Shown piece by piece: positions 16,603 through 25,139 of a stretch of DNA of 64,000 bases. Source of the stretch: CAZPRY01 sp964589175 (GTDB lineage: Bacteria; Fidelibacterota; UBA2242); NCBI GenBank assembly GCA_964589175.1, contig CAZPRY010000022.1, forward strand, positions 1 to 64,000. Direction: 5' to 3'. Numbering within the stretch: the stretch's first letter is position 1; each line of letters opens with the position of its first letter. The translations under genes and the position numbers were made by a program. The notes under the pieces are model-generated. The model was given only the letters and a program-made list of their open reading frames with translations, did no database searches and was not told where the DNA came from.

Positions 16603-18222
16603 CTATTTCAGCAGGGTCATCTTTTTCATCGCCTTAAAATGGTCTGTCTTCAGACAATATATGTAAATGCCTGCGGGAAGATTTGTGGCGTCAAATTCGA
16701 CCCGGTGGGTGCCTGCAAACGCCGGAGAATCCGGAATAGTGGCCACTTTTACACCCCGGATGTCGAAAATCTCGATGCTGATAGAACCGGCTACCGGGAT
16801 GCCATACTCGATCCGGGTGACGGCATTGAACGGATTGGGGTAGTTCTGCTCGAGCGTGTACTGATCCGGAATAAACCCGGGCAATGAATTGTCGATGGAG
16901 GTCAGAAGTGTGAGATTGGCGTCAATCCAGTCGATTCGCTGACTGGTCCATTGTTTCAGATACGAAATTTCACTCTGATAAACACTGAGGGTACCCATTT
17001 CCGTCCAGCGGGTGGAGTTTCTTTCACGGGCCTCGCTCAATGTATCCGCAAGCATATCGATACGGTGGTTGAGACTATCTTTGTCCAGTAATCCGGTACG
17101 CAATTCGGACCAGCGTTCGGCAACCCGTCCCGCAAAAATGGGATCGTGGGCGAGTTGAATCCACCAGAACGGAATTTTAGGCGAGTCGTCCGGTAATCTT
17201 GTATTGTGGTGGACTTCCCATCCGGTCGTGATATGCCGATCCTGCGGATACCAGGCTTTACCGAAACTGAGATTGAAATCCCAAACCGGGCCGGCATGCA
17301 ATCTTCCGTCTTTGCTGTCCTTGTCTTTATAGAGATAGGCGCTTAAGCGGTAACCATCAATATTGCGGGCGAATTCATTGAGGATAAAGTGGTCCACGAA
17401 GGAATCAAGATCGATCATCGCCGGGTAGCCGGTGACCGGGTCGTTCCAGTGGCTGCTTTTCATCAGCGCTTCGAAATCCGTCACGAACTGCCTGATGTAC
17501 TGTTTCTGTTGCGTGACAATTTCGTCCGGTTTCGGGTAATCGTATTGATAGTAGATGCTGTTGGCGGATGTCCAGCCGGCGACATTTTCGCCGCTGGTCT
17601 TGTCGAGTTTGATGATATAACCGCCGGTCAGATCATCACCTTCGATTTCGTCCGGGTTCAGTTTGGAGATATCCACCCGGTTTTTATCGCGTTTGACTTT
17701 TTCCATGAGCACGTATACGCCCTGGTAGTCGTCGTTAAGGATCAGTTCGCAGAAGCGGGTCCGGCTGGCATAGCGCCCCATGTCGTTCGACAGCCGGTAA
17801 ACGAGCGTATTACGGATCATGGTCTTATCGTCGAAGGGACCGTTTAAAATCCAGTCGTTCTCCTCCGGCATTCCCAGCAGGGAGACATCTTCATCCTCTT
17901 CGAGGGCGTCTTTCGTCTCGAAACGGTACTGTTTTTTAGGATAAGCCATGGAGGAGCTGCCGCGCAGTTCGATGGCTATTTTTCCATTATAATTGTTAAA
18001 GGCATCCGTGACGGAGTTGCGTTGTCCGGAACCGTTGTAGATAATTCCCAGATCGGCGATAATCCGCGGGCTGTCGACGATTTGCCGGCCATGGGTATCC
18101 ATGATAAGAATTGGTAAGTTGGAGGAGCTGAGCACGGTCGCGGCGGCGGGCTGGGCCAGTAATGCCTTGCTGACCAGCAATACCAGCGCAATATACCGGG
18201 CGATGATTCTGACAAGTCTCAT
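16603..18222 (-). CDS. CotH kinase family protein with T9SS sorting domain
   Basis: 539 residues from the ATG at 18222; an upstream in-frame start at 18270 gives an unlikely leader, and the signal peptide 'IIARYIALVLLVSKALLAQP' begins just after 18222. Residues of about 40-380 match the CotH domain: 'IELRGSSSMAYPKKQYRFE', 'LLGMPEENDWILNGPFDDKTMIRN', 'YQGVYVLMEKVKRDKNRVDI', 'GPVWDFNLSFG'. Family members are atypical protein kinases, first known from spore coats. The C-terminus (about 450-539) is a T9SS type-A sorting domain ('NYPNPFNAVTRIEYGIP', 'DIRGVKVATI', 'GIYIYCLKT', MTLLK). It is therefore probably a surface-displayed CotH protein. It is a distant relative of the larger CotH/lamin-tail protein at 45172-48138. 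Confidence 0.9.
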   Translation of the reverse strand: MRLVRIIARYIALVLLVSKALLAQPAAATVLSSSNLPILIMDTHGRQIVDSPRIIADLGIIYNGSGQRNSVTDAFNNYNGKIAIELRGSSSMAYPKKQYRFETKDALEEDEDVSLLGMPEENDWILNGPFDDKTMIRNTLVYRLSNDMGRYASRTRFCELILNDDYQGVYVLMEKVKRDKNRVDISKLNPDEIEGDDLTGGYIIKLDKTSGENVAGWTSANSIYYQYDYPKPDEIVTQQKQYIRQFVTDFEALMKSSHWNDPVTGYPAMIDLDSFVDHFILNEFARNIDGYRLSAYLYKDKDSKDGRLHAGPVWDFNLSFGKAWYPQDRHITTGWEVHHNTRLPDDSPKIPFWWIQLAHDPIFAGRVAERWSELRTGLLDKDSLNHRIDMLADTLSEARERNSTRWTEMGTLSVYQSEISYLKQWTSQRIDWIDANLTLLTSIDNSLPGFIPDQYTLEQNYPNPFNAVTRIEYGIPVAGSISIEIFDIRGVKVATIPDSPAFAGTHRVEFDATNLPAGIYIYCLKTDHFKAMKKMTLLK

Positions 18223-18460
18223 GGATGTTTCCCTTCTGCTCGCAGAACTTACAGTCTTGGGCACTGCCATGCAAGGCGATTATGGGGATACGAAGCATGT
18301 GAATTCTTGTGGAAGAATAAAAGATGGCTCACTTGATTCTTTCATAAACTTATGTGCCACTTTTACATCTACAATCCTCACCCTAAATTACTTATTGGAT
18401 GTCAATTTTGATTCATCTAAATTAAGTATGTATTCGGCCATTTACACGGTGAGAAATTAA

Positions 18461-18877
18461 ATTTATTCAACCCGGGGAATAACTACGGAAGAACAGAAAT
18501 TATGGGCAGAAGAGCTTCCTGTTGAATGCCCTCCCGATGACGCTTTTCAACCTCAAAACGATATTTACTTTCGTCTTGTCAATGATATTCCAGTTGAGGA
18601 AAAAGACTTTTGGTCACAGCGAAGGCTTTTCCCAAATAAAAAATTCCACACAACTGAATGTATTGCGCTTTCTTGCTCTCTAGTAGTTAATTTAGATAGA
18701 TGTATCAATTTATCTAAACTTCCTACACAACTAAATAAAAAGATTGTTAAATTGTCTCTACCACCAGAGAGTGGGCTCATTAAAAATACTGGATCTCATT
18801 TTTGGCATTTCTCATGGTGGCGAACCTTGGATTTTGATCCTATCCCTTTATGTCATGAAGTTGAAAATACCCTATGA
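18461..18877 (+). CDS. Small accessory protein lacking a standard start codon
   Basis: The frame is open for 138 codons after a TAA at 18458-18460 and ends in TGA overlapping the next gene's ATG (ATGA). It has no ATG, GTG or TTG in its first 90 codons. The protein looks real: 'ELPVECPPDDAFQP', 'IYFRLVNDIPVEEKDFWS', 'ECIALSCSLVVNLDRC' and 'GSHFWHFSWWRTLDFDPI' read like a compact globular domain. A GGTGAG-like ribosome site precedes an ATT at 18461, so an ATT or ATA start (18479) is possible. The alternative is loss of the start by mutation or a sequencing error. It is AT-rich relative to both flanks. I do not know the family; the coupled overlap ties it functionally to the 386-residue protein downstream. 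Confidence 0.6.
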   Translation: MYSTRGITTEEQKLWAEELPVECPPDDAFQPQNDIYFRLVNDIPVEEKDFWSQRRLFPNKKFHTTECIALSCSLVVNLDRCINLSKLPTQLNKKIVKLSLPPESGLIKNTGSHFWHFSWWRTLDFDPIPLCHEVENTL

Positions 18878-20034
18878 AATCAAATCCAACAATGAGAACG
18901 ATACACTATAAAGAACCACTTCTCTTCTACGATGGACTTCAGATATTCACCGCACAAGATCAATTTTCATCTAATTATATCTGTACTCTTGTTGAACAAT
19001 CCTCGGAGATTGATACATATCTTTGCGTGCCTGTTTCTTTATCTCGTCTAGATGCAATAATTCGCGGAAACATAGAATTAAGAGAAATCTATACCAATAC
19101 AGAATCTAACGAGATTTTTACTGTCATCTCTAACACAGATGTTCTTCGTGATTTAGTAATTCAACCTATTGATTTCCCTGATTTACCCACCAAATGGCTA
19201 CCAGATTACGGGTTATTTTTAAATATTGATCAACCAGACAATTTAGTAATATCAGAGTCCATTGAACGGCAACGAGCTATAATACATTGTCATTTAAATC
19301 CTCCAGAATCGCATTCTGAACCTAAAATTCTTGCGGACAACCTAAGTCAAGCAATTAAAATACTTCAACGGCTTGTTAAGTATGCATTTCGTCGTTCGAT
19401 TGCTTATCTAGATAAAGAAATTCGTGCTCAGTTAAGTACCCCCGATAACTATCAACTCGAAGTCATTGCGTTTTCCAAGGGATCTTTTACAATTCATCTT
19501 CAATCTGCTATACATGCTGATCTACTGGGCGATGTTGAAATTACCAAAGCTATACAAATAATAGACCGGATTACAGCTCTTTCCTCAACTCCGAATGCTG
19601 CTGTAGAGCAAATAGCACAAATTGGTGGCCATTTTGCGACAGCCTATAAGGACCTTTTAAAATTTATTACTGAAGTTGATTCTCTTTTTGAGTATGAATG
19701 GTCGACGCCGGCCACAAGAACGAGCATTCATAACAGAATTTCGAGTATACAAGCTAAACCTCTTTATGACGCGTTAATTGAAAGAACAGATATTGGGGCA
19801 GAAATAGTAGAGATTAAGGGTAAACTTACAAAAGTAGATGAAAAATTAAAGACTTGGAGGTTAATTAACGAAGAAGATAACAAAGAGTATAGCGGTGCAT
19901 CCGAAACCGATCTAGCTGGACTTGTAATTGAAACTCAACGATATAAAATTGTTTGCGAGGAGAGATTAGAAGAGGAAAGAGGTACAGGAAAGGAGTTTAC
20001 TAAGCTTTTTCTAATTTCTTTTCAAAAGATATAA
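18874..20034 (+). CDS. DUF6575-like protein of unknown function
   Basis: 386 residues. The N-terminal 100 residues carry 'LLFYDGLQIFTAQDQ', then 'YLCVPVSLSRLDAIIRGNIELREIY'. A 'VPVS..R...I..G.I.LR' pattern is what I recall from the uncharacterised DUF6575 domain; this assignment is from memory and unverified. The middle part is helical, and residues of about 320-386 form a beta-rich tail ('IVEIKGKLTKVDEKLKTW'). No signal peptide or membrane segment is present, so it should be cytoplasmic. It overlaps the upstream small gene by 4 bp. The pair sits alone in AT-rich DNA between GC-richer housekeeping genes, which suggests horizontal acquisition. A defence or toxin role is possible but not shown. 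Confidence 0.75.
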   Translation: MKSNPTMRTIHYKEPLLFYDGLQIFTAQDQFSSNYICTLVEQSSEIDTYLCVPVSLSRLDAIIRGNIELREIYTNTESNEIFTVISNTDVLRDLVIQPIDFPDLPTKWLPDYGLFLNIDQPDNLVISESIERQRAIIHCHLNPPESHSEPKILADNLSQAIKILQRLVKYAFRRSIAYLDKEIRAQLSTPDNYQLEVIAFSKGSFTIHLQSAIHADLLGDVEITKAIQIIDRITALSSTPNAAVEQIAQIGGHFATAYKDLLKFITEVDSLFEYEWSTPATRTSIHNRISSIQAKPLYDALIERTDIGAEIVEIKGKLTKVDEKLKTWRLINEEDNKEYSGASETDLAGLVIETQRYKIVCEERLEEERGTGKEFTKLFLISFQKI

Positions 20035-20214
20035 TTCTTACATCTATACCAACCAACACATATTTGACGGTTATCTTTGTTAAAAGAATATGGATATTTC
20101 TATTATATCAAACATCGATAATAAAGTAACCACTGTGATCTCCCGGACTGCTATTCTCTACGAAGCAGTTTGGAATGGCTCAACTGCAGCTGCCAATCGA
20201 TAAGTCGCGCGAAT

Positions 20215-21171
20215 TTACAAATTCACGACATTCTGCGGTTTACCCGTCATGAAGCCGCGGATATTCTGAACGACCGTTCCGAGCAACCGCTGGCGGGCTG
20301 CTTGGGTGGCCCAGGCGAAATGCGGCGTAATGTTGCAGTTTTTGGCCGTGAGGAGCGGATTATCGGGCGCAGGTGGTTCCAGCGAAAGCACATCCAATCC
20401 CGCCCCGGAGATACGGCCGGAATTGAGCGCCTCGGCCAGCGCCGGTTCATCAATGAGTTGGCCGCGGCTGGTGTTGATTATAAAAGCAGTGGATTTCATC
20501 GACTGCAGGCGGGCGGCATTGACGATTTTTTCAGTCTTCGCAGTAAGCGGGCAGTGCAGGCTGATAAAATCGCTATCCCGGAAAATATCCTCCAGGATCA
20601 CCATCTCCGTTCCGGGCGGAATCCGGAGAGGCCGGGCGACATCGTGAAAAATTACCTGCATGCCGAAGGCCGCTGCGATTTTGGCGACGGTTTTACCGAT
20701 CCGGCCCAGGCCGATGATGCCGAGCGTCCGGTCCTGCAATTCAATCAGCGGGAAATTCCAATAACAAAAATCCGGACACGCAGTCCAGTCACCATTGCGC
20801 ACCGATTCCGCGTGCGGGCCGACATGGTGTGTGAAATGCAGGATATGCGCGAAGGTGGTCTGGGCGACGGAAAGCGTGCTGTAAGCGGGTACGTTGGTCA
20901 CCGGGATTTTGCCCTGGATGGCGGCCTTCAGATCAACGATATTGTAGCCGGTCGCCATGACGCCGATGTACTTAAGGGCCGGTAGCTGGCGCAGCATGTC
21001 GGCCGTGATCGCGACTTTATTAGTCAGAATGATATCGGCAAGCTTGGCACGTTCGACGACCTCTTCCGGGTGGGTACGGTCGTAAATATGGCACGATCCC
21101 AGTTTTTGCAGGCGTTCCCAATCCAGGTCGCCGGGATTGAGGGTGTAAGCATCGAGAACGACAATATGCAT
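20215..21171 (-). CDS. D-2-hydroxyacid dehydrogenase (glycerate dehydrogenase type)
   Basis: 318 residues, normal for the family. The NAD-binding Rossmann motif is GLGRIG (154-159) within 'LGIIGLGRIGKTVAKIA'. The catalytic triad is visible: R236 in 'INTSRGQ', E265 in 'GLDVLSLEPP' and H284 in 'ITPHFAWATQAAR'. Enzymes of this type reduce 2-oxoacids such as hydroxypyruvate or glyoxylate with NAD(P)H. The N-terminal 'VVLDAYTLNPGDLDW' resembles HprA-like glycerate dehydrogenases. It is cytoplasmic and stands alone, divergent from the histidine kinase gene, with a perfect inverted repeat in the shared intergenic region. Confidence 0.92.
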   Translation of the reverse strand: MHIVVLDAYTLNPGDLDWERLQKLGSCHIYDRTHPEEVVERAKLADIILTNKVAITADMLRQLPALKYIGVMATGYNIVDLKAAIQGKIPVTNVPAYSTLSVAQTTFAHILHFTHHVGPHAESVRNGDWTACPDFCYWNFPLIELQDRTLGIIGLGRIGKTVAKIAAAFGMQVIFHDVARPLRIPPGTEMVILEDIFRDSDFISLHCPLTAKTEKIVNAARLQSMKSTAFIINTSRGQLIDEPALAEALNSGRISGAGLDVLSLEPPAPDNPLLTAKNCNITPHFAWATQAARQRLLGTVVQNIRGFMTGKPQNVVNL

Positions 21172-21232
21172 ACGGGACTCCTTCGATTCAACAGACGGAT
21201 TTTAGGCATTCCCTGCCGGATAGACAACTGCA

Positions 21233-21251
21233 AATTCGCTTGTAGCGAATT
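21233..21251. promoter_or_regulatory. Perfect inverted repeat in divergent intergenic region
   Basis: Arms AATTCGCT (21233-21240) and AGCGAATT (21244-21251) are separated by TGT. The site lies between the divergent starts of the dehydrogenase (21171) and the histidine kinase (21290). The length suits a dimeric regulator; no T-run follows, so a terminator is unlikely. Confidence 0.45.
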
Positions 21252-21289
21252 CTCCGCAACGTAATCAAATTGGAATTAATCACTGTTGT

Positions 21290-23020
21290 TTGTCTGAAAA
21301 GTTATTTAATTATAGCGTGATGGTAGCCGGAATGAACCGAATTCAAAAACGCATGCGCATCCAGCCGGGTGTCTTAGCTACGGTTTTTATTATTTTATTC
21401 CTTCTGTTGGCTGTTTCCGGCTATGTGGAGTTTCTCGGCCGTCGCCGCAGTGTGATTACACTGATGTCCCAAAATGCCGGCAATCTCTCCGCCATCATCC
21501 AGAAATCCGCGGTTAATTCCATTCTCAGCAATGATCTGCTGGAGGACGAAATCGTCGAGCGCCTGCTTACGACGCTACATCTGATTGACCATCTCGACGA
21601 GGAAGGCTTTGTCACAAACGCCTATCTGAAAGAATTTGCGGAAGACGATAAGCTGTACCGTATCCATATTTTCGATTCGCAAGGGAAAAAGGTTTACAGC
21701 AGCACGGAGAATCACCTGCAAGTGCCGTCGCCGCCGGAGATCGATTCGGTCCTGAGTGGCGAGCGGGATAAGATGGTTTTGGGTGTACGAACCGCAAGCG
21801 GTGAACCCGGGCAGCGTTTCGGCGTGGCGATTCACCGGAGTAAAGGCGGAGCGATTCTGGCGAATATCGATGCCCGGCAGATTCTCGATTTCCGCAAGGA
21901 AATCGGGATTGGCTCCCTGATAAATTCGATCGCCGAGGATGCGGTCGTGAATTACATCGCGATTCAGGATTCGCTCGGAATTCTGGCTGCTTCGGAAAAT
22001 GTCGATTCGTTATCATCTTTTCAATCCGATCCGTTCCTCGGGGAAGTCAGCCAGTCGCAGGGTTTCCGTTGGCGCATTCTGGAACGTGGCGAACTCAAAC
22101 TGTTCGAAAGCGTGCGGCCTTTTGCAATTGCCGGAACCTCGTACGGTCTCATCCGTATCGGCATGAATTATGAGCCGATTCGGGCCATCGAGATTGTCGC
22201 GATGCGTCAGACGGCCATCCGGCTGGTAATTCTTCTGCTGGTCGGGTTTGTCCTGTTTGCTTTTTCGATCGCGGCCCAGAACGTCAATCTGCTTGAGAAG
22301 GAAAAACAGAAGATTACCGAAGATGTCTACCGGCTGCAGGCCGATCTGAGACAGAAGGAGCGGCTGAGCGCCATGGGTGAACTGGCGGCGGGGGTAGCCC
22401 ATGAAATCCGCAATCCGCTCAACGCGATTTCTATGACGGTCCAACGTCTCGGCCGTGAATTCCCGCCGGCCGAAAACGCCGGGGAACAACTGCAATTAAT
22501 CCGAATTGTGCGCAAAGAGATTGACCGGATCGGGAATATCATCCGGCAGTTTCTGCAATTCGCGCGGCCGCAGTCGCTGCACCTGCAGGACGGTCAGCTT
22601 GATGAAACTCTCAACCGCGTTCTGGAACTGTATCGCAGTAAACTGGGAAGTCACGATATCCGGCTCGAGTGGAATCCGGTGAAATCAATCCGGGCCCGTT
22701 ATGACGAGGAGAAAATCTCCCAGGTGTTCGTAAACCTGATTGAGAATGCCGTCCAAGCCATGCCCGGGGGCGGGGAACTCCATTGCCGGATGGACAGACA
22801 GCATAATAAAATCAGGGTGATTTTTCGGGATACGGGGACCGGCATTGAGGAGCAAAATTTGGATAAGATTTTCAACCTGTATTTCACTACCAAAGCCGAC
22901 GGCACAGGACTCGGTCTGGCGCAGGTCTACCAGATCGTCGCCGAACACGGCGGCTCGATCGAAGTCGCCAGCCGGATTGGCGAAGGCACGACGTTTACAA
23001 TAGATTTAAAGAGTAAGTGA
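21290..23020 (+). CDS. Membrane sensor histidine kinase (NtrB/ZraS type)
   Basis: 576 residues from a TTG; ATGs at 21320 and 21332 are equally plausible starts because no strong RBS decides. One membrane helix (about residues 28-46) is followed by a periplasmic sensor region of roughly 240 residues and a second helix (about 305-325). A coiled-coil linker leads to the H-box 'GELAAGVAHEIRNPLN' with phospho-accepting His near residue 371. The N box 'NLIENAVQAMPGG' and G boxes 'DTGTGIEE' and 'GTGLGLAQVYQIVAEHGG' complete an active ATPase. It is paired with the sigma54 response regulator 12 bp downstream. It probably senses an envelope signal. Confidence 0.93.
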   Translation: MSEKLFNYSVMVAGMNRIQKRMRIQPGVLATVFIILFLLLAVSGYVEFLGRRRSVITLMSQNAGNLSAIIQKSAVNSILSNDLLEDEIVERLLTTLHLIDHLDEEGFVTNAYLKEFAEDDKLYRIHIFDSQGKKVYSSTENHLQVPSPPEIDSVLSGERDKMVLGVRTASGEPGQRFGVAIHRSKGGAILANIDARQILDFRKEIGIGSLINSIAEDAVVNYIAIQDSLGILAASENVDSLSSFQSDPFLGEVSQSQGFRWRILERGELKLFESVRPFAIAGTSYGLIRIGMNYEPIRAIEIVAMRQTAIRLVILLLVGFVLFAFSIAAQNVNLLEKEKQKITEDVYRLQADLRQKERLSAMGELAAGVAHEIRNPLNAISMTVQRLGREFPPAENAGEQLQLIRIVRKEIDRIGNIIRQFLQFARPQSLHLQDGQLDETLNRVLELYRSKLGSHDIRLEWNPVKSIRARYDEEKISQVFVNLIENAVQAMPGGGELHCRMDRQHNKIRVIFRDTGTGIEEQNLDKIFNLYFTTKADGTGLGLAQVYQIVAEHGGSIEVASRIGEGTTFTIDLKSK

Positions 23021-23032
23021 GGAGTTTAGCCG

Positions 23033-24382
23033 ATGCTGAATATGTCGGTGGTGGTAATCGACGACGACGCCGCGCAATGCGAGATACTGGGCGGTTTTCT
23101 GCGGAAACTGGGTTGCGAGGTGTTGACCTGCAATTCGGGCGCTGTTTGCATTGAGAAGATTAAGCAACGTTACGTCGATGTAGTCATCAGTGATTTTCGT
23201 ATGCCGGGGATGACGGGACTCGAAGTCCTCCAAAAAGTCAAGGAGATCAATCCCGAAATCCAGGTGCTTATCCTGACTGCTTACGGCACTGTGGAAGATG
23301 CTGTCGAAGCGATGCAGAGCGGGGCCTGGGATTACCTTTCCAAGCCGGTGGACCTGGAAGAATTGGAGTTGAAATTACGCAAGATCGCCGCCCACAACAC
23401 CCTGATCCGCGAAAATCAGGTTCTACGCTCGCAGGTGGAACAGGAGAAACCGAACACTCCGATCATTTACCAAAGCAACGTGATGGCTGAGTTGCTCAAT
23501 CTCATCGCGCGCGTCAGCGACAGCAATGCGGCAATCCTGATCCAGGGCGAGAGCGGGACCGGCAAAGAACTGGTCGCGAAAACCATACACAGTCTTTCCT
23601 CGCGCAAAGACAAACCGTTTGTGGCTGTGAACTGCGCCGCCATCCCGGAAACGCTGTTCGAGAGCGAACTGTTCGGGCATGAGAAAGGTGCTTTTACGGG
23701 CGCCCAGGAACGCCGTACGGGTCGCTTTGAAATCGCCGACGGCGGCACGCTCTTCCTCGATGAAGTGGCGGATATCCCCCTGAATATCCAGGTCAAACTG
23801 CTGCGCGTCCTGCAGGAAAAGGAGTTTCAGCGCCTGGGCTCTTCACAAAGCTATCGCAGTGATGCGCGCATCATCTCGGCCACGAATAAGGACATTCAGA
23901 AAATGATCGACGATGGAAAATTCCGCCCGGATCTCTACTTTCGTCTGGGCGTGATCCCGGTGACGCTTCCGGCTTTACGCGAGCGGCGTGAGGATATCAA
24001 AGCGCTGGCGGAACATTTTATGCGCAAGCACTCAGATTTGAACCGACGCAAAATCTCAGGCATATCTTCCGAAGGGCTGGATATCCTGGTGCGCTACGAT
24101 TTTCCCGGTAATGTGCGCGAACTGGAAAATCTGATCGAAAGAGCGGTAATCCTGGCCCGTTCGGAGGTGATTACGACCGACGACCTGCCGATTCGCTCTG
24201 CCGCGCCAGCGAATGTCTCGCTGAAGCAGGGTATGAACGGGCAGATCGAGGAACTGGAAATTCGTCTGATTCAAGCCGCACTGAATGAAACGAAGGGGAT
24301 TCAGACAGCGGCGGCCGAAAAGCTCGGAATCTCGGAACGCACCCTGCGATATAAGATTCAAAAATACGGTTTGGGTACGTGA
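23033..24382 (+). CDS. Sigma54-dependent response regulator (NtrC family)
   Basis: 449 residues. The receiver domain (1-120) has acidic residues D10-D12, phospho-acceptor D54 ('VVISDFRMPG') and a conserved Thr/Lys switch ('LILTAYG', 'LSKPVDLEEL'). The AAA+ domain (about 145-380) has Walker A 'GESGTGKE', the sigma54-contact loop 'GAFTGA', and Walker B 'GGTLFLDEV'. The C-terminus is a Fis-type helix-turn-helix ('IQTAAAEKLGISERTLRYKIQKYGL'). When phosphorylated by the adjacent kinase it should oligomerise and open sigma54 promoters. Two identical inverted repeats immediately after its stop codon, and a -24/-12 promoter further on, point to the downstream operon as its target. Confidence 0.95.
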   Translation: MLNMSVVVIDDDAAQCEILGGFLRKLGCEVLTCNSGAVCIEKIKQRYVDVVISDFRMPGMTGLEVLQKVKEINPEIQVLILTAYGTVEDAVEAMQSGAWDYLSKPVDLEELELKLRKIAAHNTLIRENQVLRSQVEQEKPNTPIIYQSNVMAELLNLIARVSDSNAAILIQGESGTGKELVAKTIHSLSSRKDKPFVAVNCAAIPETLFESELFGHEKGAFTGAQERRTGRFEIADGGTLFLDEVADIPLNIQVKLLRVLQEKEFQRLGSSQSYRSDARIISATNKDIQKMIDDGKFRPDLYFRLGVIPVTLPALRERREDIKALAEHFMRKHSDLNRRKISGISSEGLDILVRYDFPGNVRELENLIERAVILARSEVITTDDLPIRSAAPANVSLKQGMNGQIEELEIRLIQAALNETKGIQTAAAEKLGISERTLRYKIQKYGLGT

Positions 24383-24383
24383 T

Positions 24384-24422
24384 TTCGACAAAATTGTCGA
24401 ACGATTCGACATTCGTGTCGAA
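24384..24422 (+). promoter_or_regulatory. Tandem upstream activator sites for the sigma54 regulator
   Basis: Two copies of the same inverted repeat, TTCGACA-N4-TGTCGAA, occupy 24384-24401 and 24405-24422. Both have perfect 7-bp arms; only the 4-bp spacers differ (AAAT and TTCG). Centres are 21 bp apart, two DNA turns, which places two dimers on one helix face. The pair ends about 90 bp upstream of the -24/-12 element, a normal enhancer distance for NtrC-family activators. Confidence 0.75.
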
Positions 24423-24512
24423 ACATGCTCTGCAAAATCGGCTTTTTAAAAATGATGAAAAAATCTGTTTTTCCGTCGGGTGAAATAAAATATTTCGAAC
24501 TTGATTTCGACC

Positions 24513-24528
24513 TGGCATGACTGTTGAC
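24513..24528 (+). promoter_or_regulatory. Sigma54 (-24/-12) promoter
   Basis: TGGCATGACTGTTGAC fits the consensus TGGCACG-N4-TTGCA at all but a few positions, with the correct 10-bp spacing of GG and G-. The -12 element reads TTGAC instead of TTGCA, a deviation that lowers certainty. It lies 50 bp before the ATG at 24579 and downstream of the paired activator sites. Confidence 0.6.
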
Positions 24529-24578
24529 ATAGTAATTACCGGAGAGTTTGAAATCAAGAAACGAAAAGGAGTAAAGCA

Positions 24579-25082
24579 ATGAAGAATCTCAGACTTTTAG
24601 CAGTTTTGGCGGTCGTAGCGGCTTTTGCATGGGTGATGATGCCTGCAACAGTCCAGGCCCAAACCGTAAATCACGGTCCGCGTTTCGTGGACGAAAACGG
24701 TGATGGATATAACGACAACGCCCCCGATGCGGATGGCGATGGTATCCCGAATGGTCAGGATCCCGACTACGTTCCGGTCGGCAACGGCGGACAGGGGCCC
24801 CGGCACGGCGGCGACTTCGTCGATGAAGACGGCGATGGTTTCAATGACAACGCCCCGGACGCGGACGGCGACGGCATTCCGAACGGTCAGGATCCCGATT
24901 ACGTACCTTCAGGTAACGGTCGCAATGGCGGACAGGGTTTCCATAACTCGGATTCCGGCTCCGGTCGCAGCGAGCGCGGTAACCGGGTAAATCGCCCCGA
25001 ACGCGGTCAGCGCCGTGGTTCCAATTCGGGTGCCCAAGAGCGCAAAGGCGTGAATGCGAATGCCCCGGCAACTCAGGAATAA
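24579..25082 (+). CDS. Secreted Asp-rich calcium-binding-type protein
   Basis: 167 residues with a signal peptide cleaved near 'VQAQT' (residue 28). Two near-identical repeats of about 31 residues each begin with 'FVDENGDGYND' or 'FVDEDGDGFND' and continue 'APDADGDGIPNGQDPDYVP'. The DxDxDG loops match EF-hand and thrombospondin type-3 calcium-binding loops. The C-terminal 50 residues are Gly/Arg/Asn-rich and probably disordered. The protein should be periplasmic or secreted and bind divalent cations. It is the first gene after the sigma54 promoter, and a terminator-like hairpin follows it, so it may be made in excess over the downstream genes. By analogy with ZraP under ZraSR, a stress-buffering role is possible. 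Confidence 0.88.
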   Translation: MKNLRLLAVLAVVAAFAWVMMPATVQAQTVNHGPRFVDENGDGYNDNAPDADGDGIPNGQDPDYVPVGNGGQGPRHGGDFVDEDGDGFNDNAPDADGDGIPNGQDPDYVPSGNGRNGGQGFHNSDSGSGRSERGNRVNRPERGQRRGSNSGAQERKGVNANAPATQE

Positions 25083-25092
25083 AGGTTTTAAT

Positions 25093-25125
25093 GGGTCAGG
25101 GACTTGTTCCCTGACCCACTCTTTT
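25093..25125 (+). terminator. Terminator or attenuator inside the Asp-rich protein operon
   Basis: Perfect 10-bp arms GGGTCAGGGA (25093-25102) and TCCCTGACCC (25108-25117) flank a 5-base loop and precede ACTCTTTT. The T-run is interrupted, so termination may be partial, favouring the first gene of the operon over the next two. Confidence 0.6.
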
Positions 25126-25139
25126 CCCTGGAGAAAGAG

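Noticed and set aside
18101..18460. Plus-strand 119-codon frame upstream of the AT-rich module
   Set aside because: Its first third is antisense to the CotH protein gene, and the rest is low in protein-like features; it ends just before the start-less gene and could only matter if the stop were an error.
20170..20985. 271-codon plus-strand frame
   Set aside because: It is entirely antisense to the D-2-hydroxyacid dehydrogenase, which has all catalytic residues.
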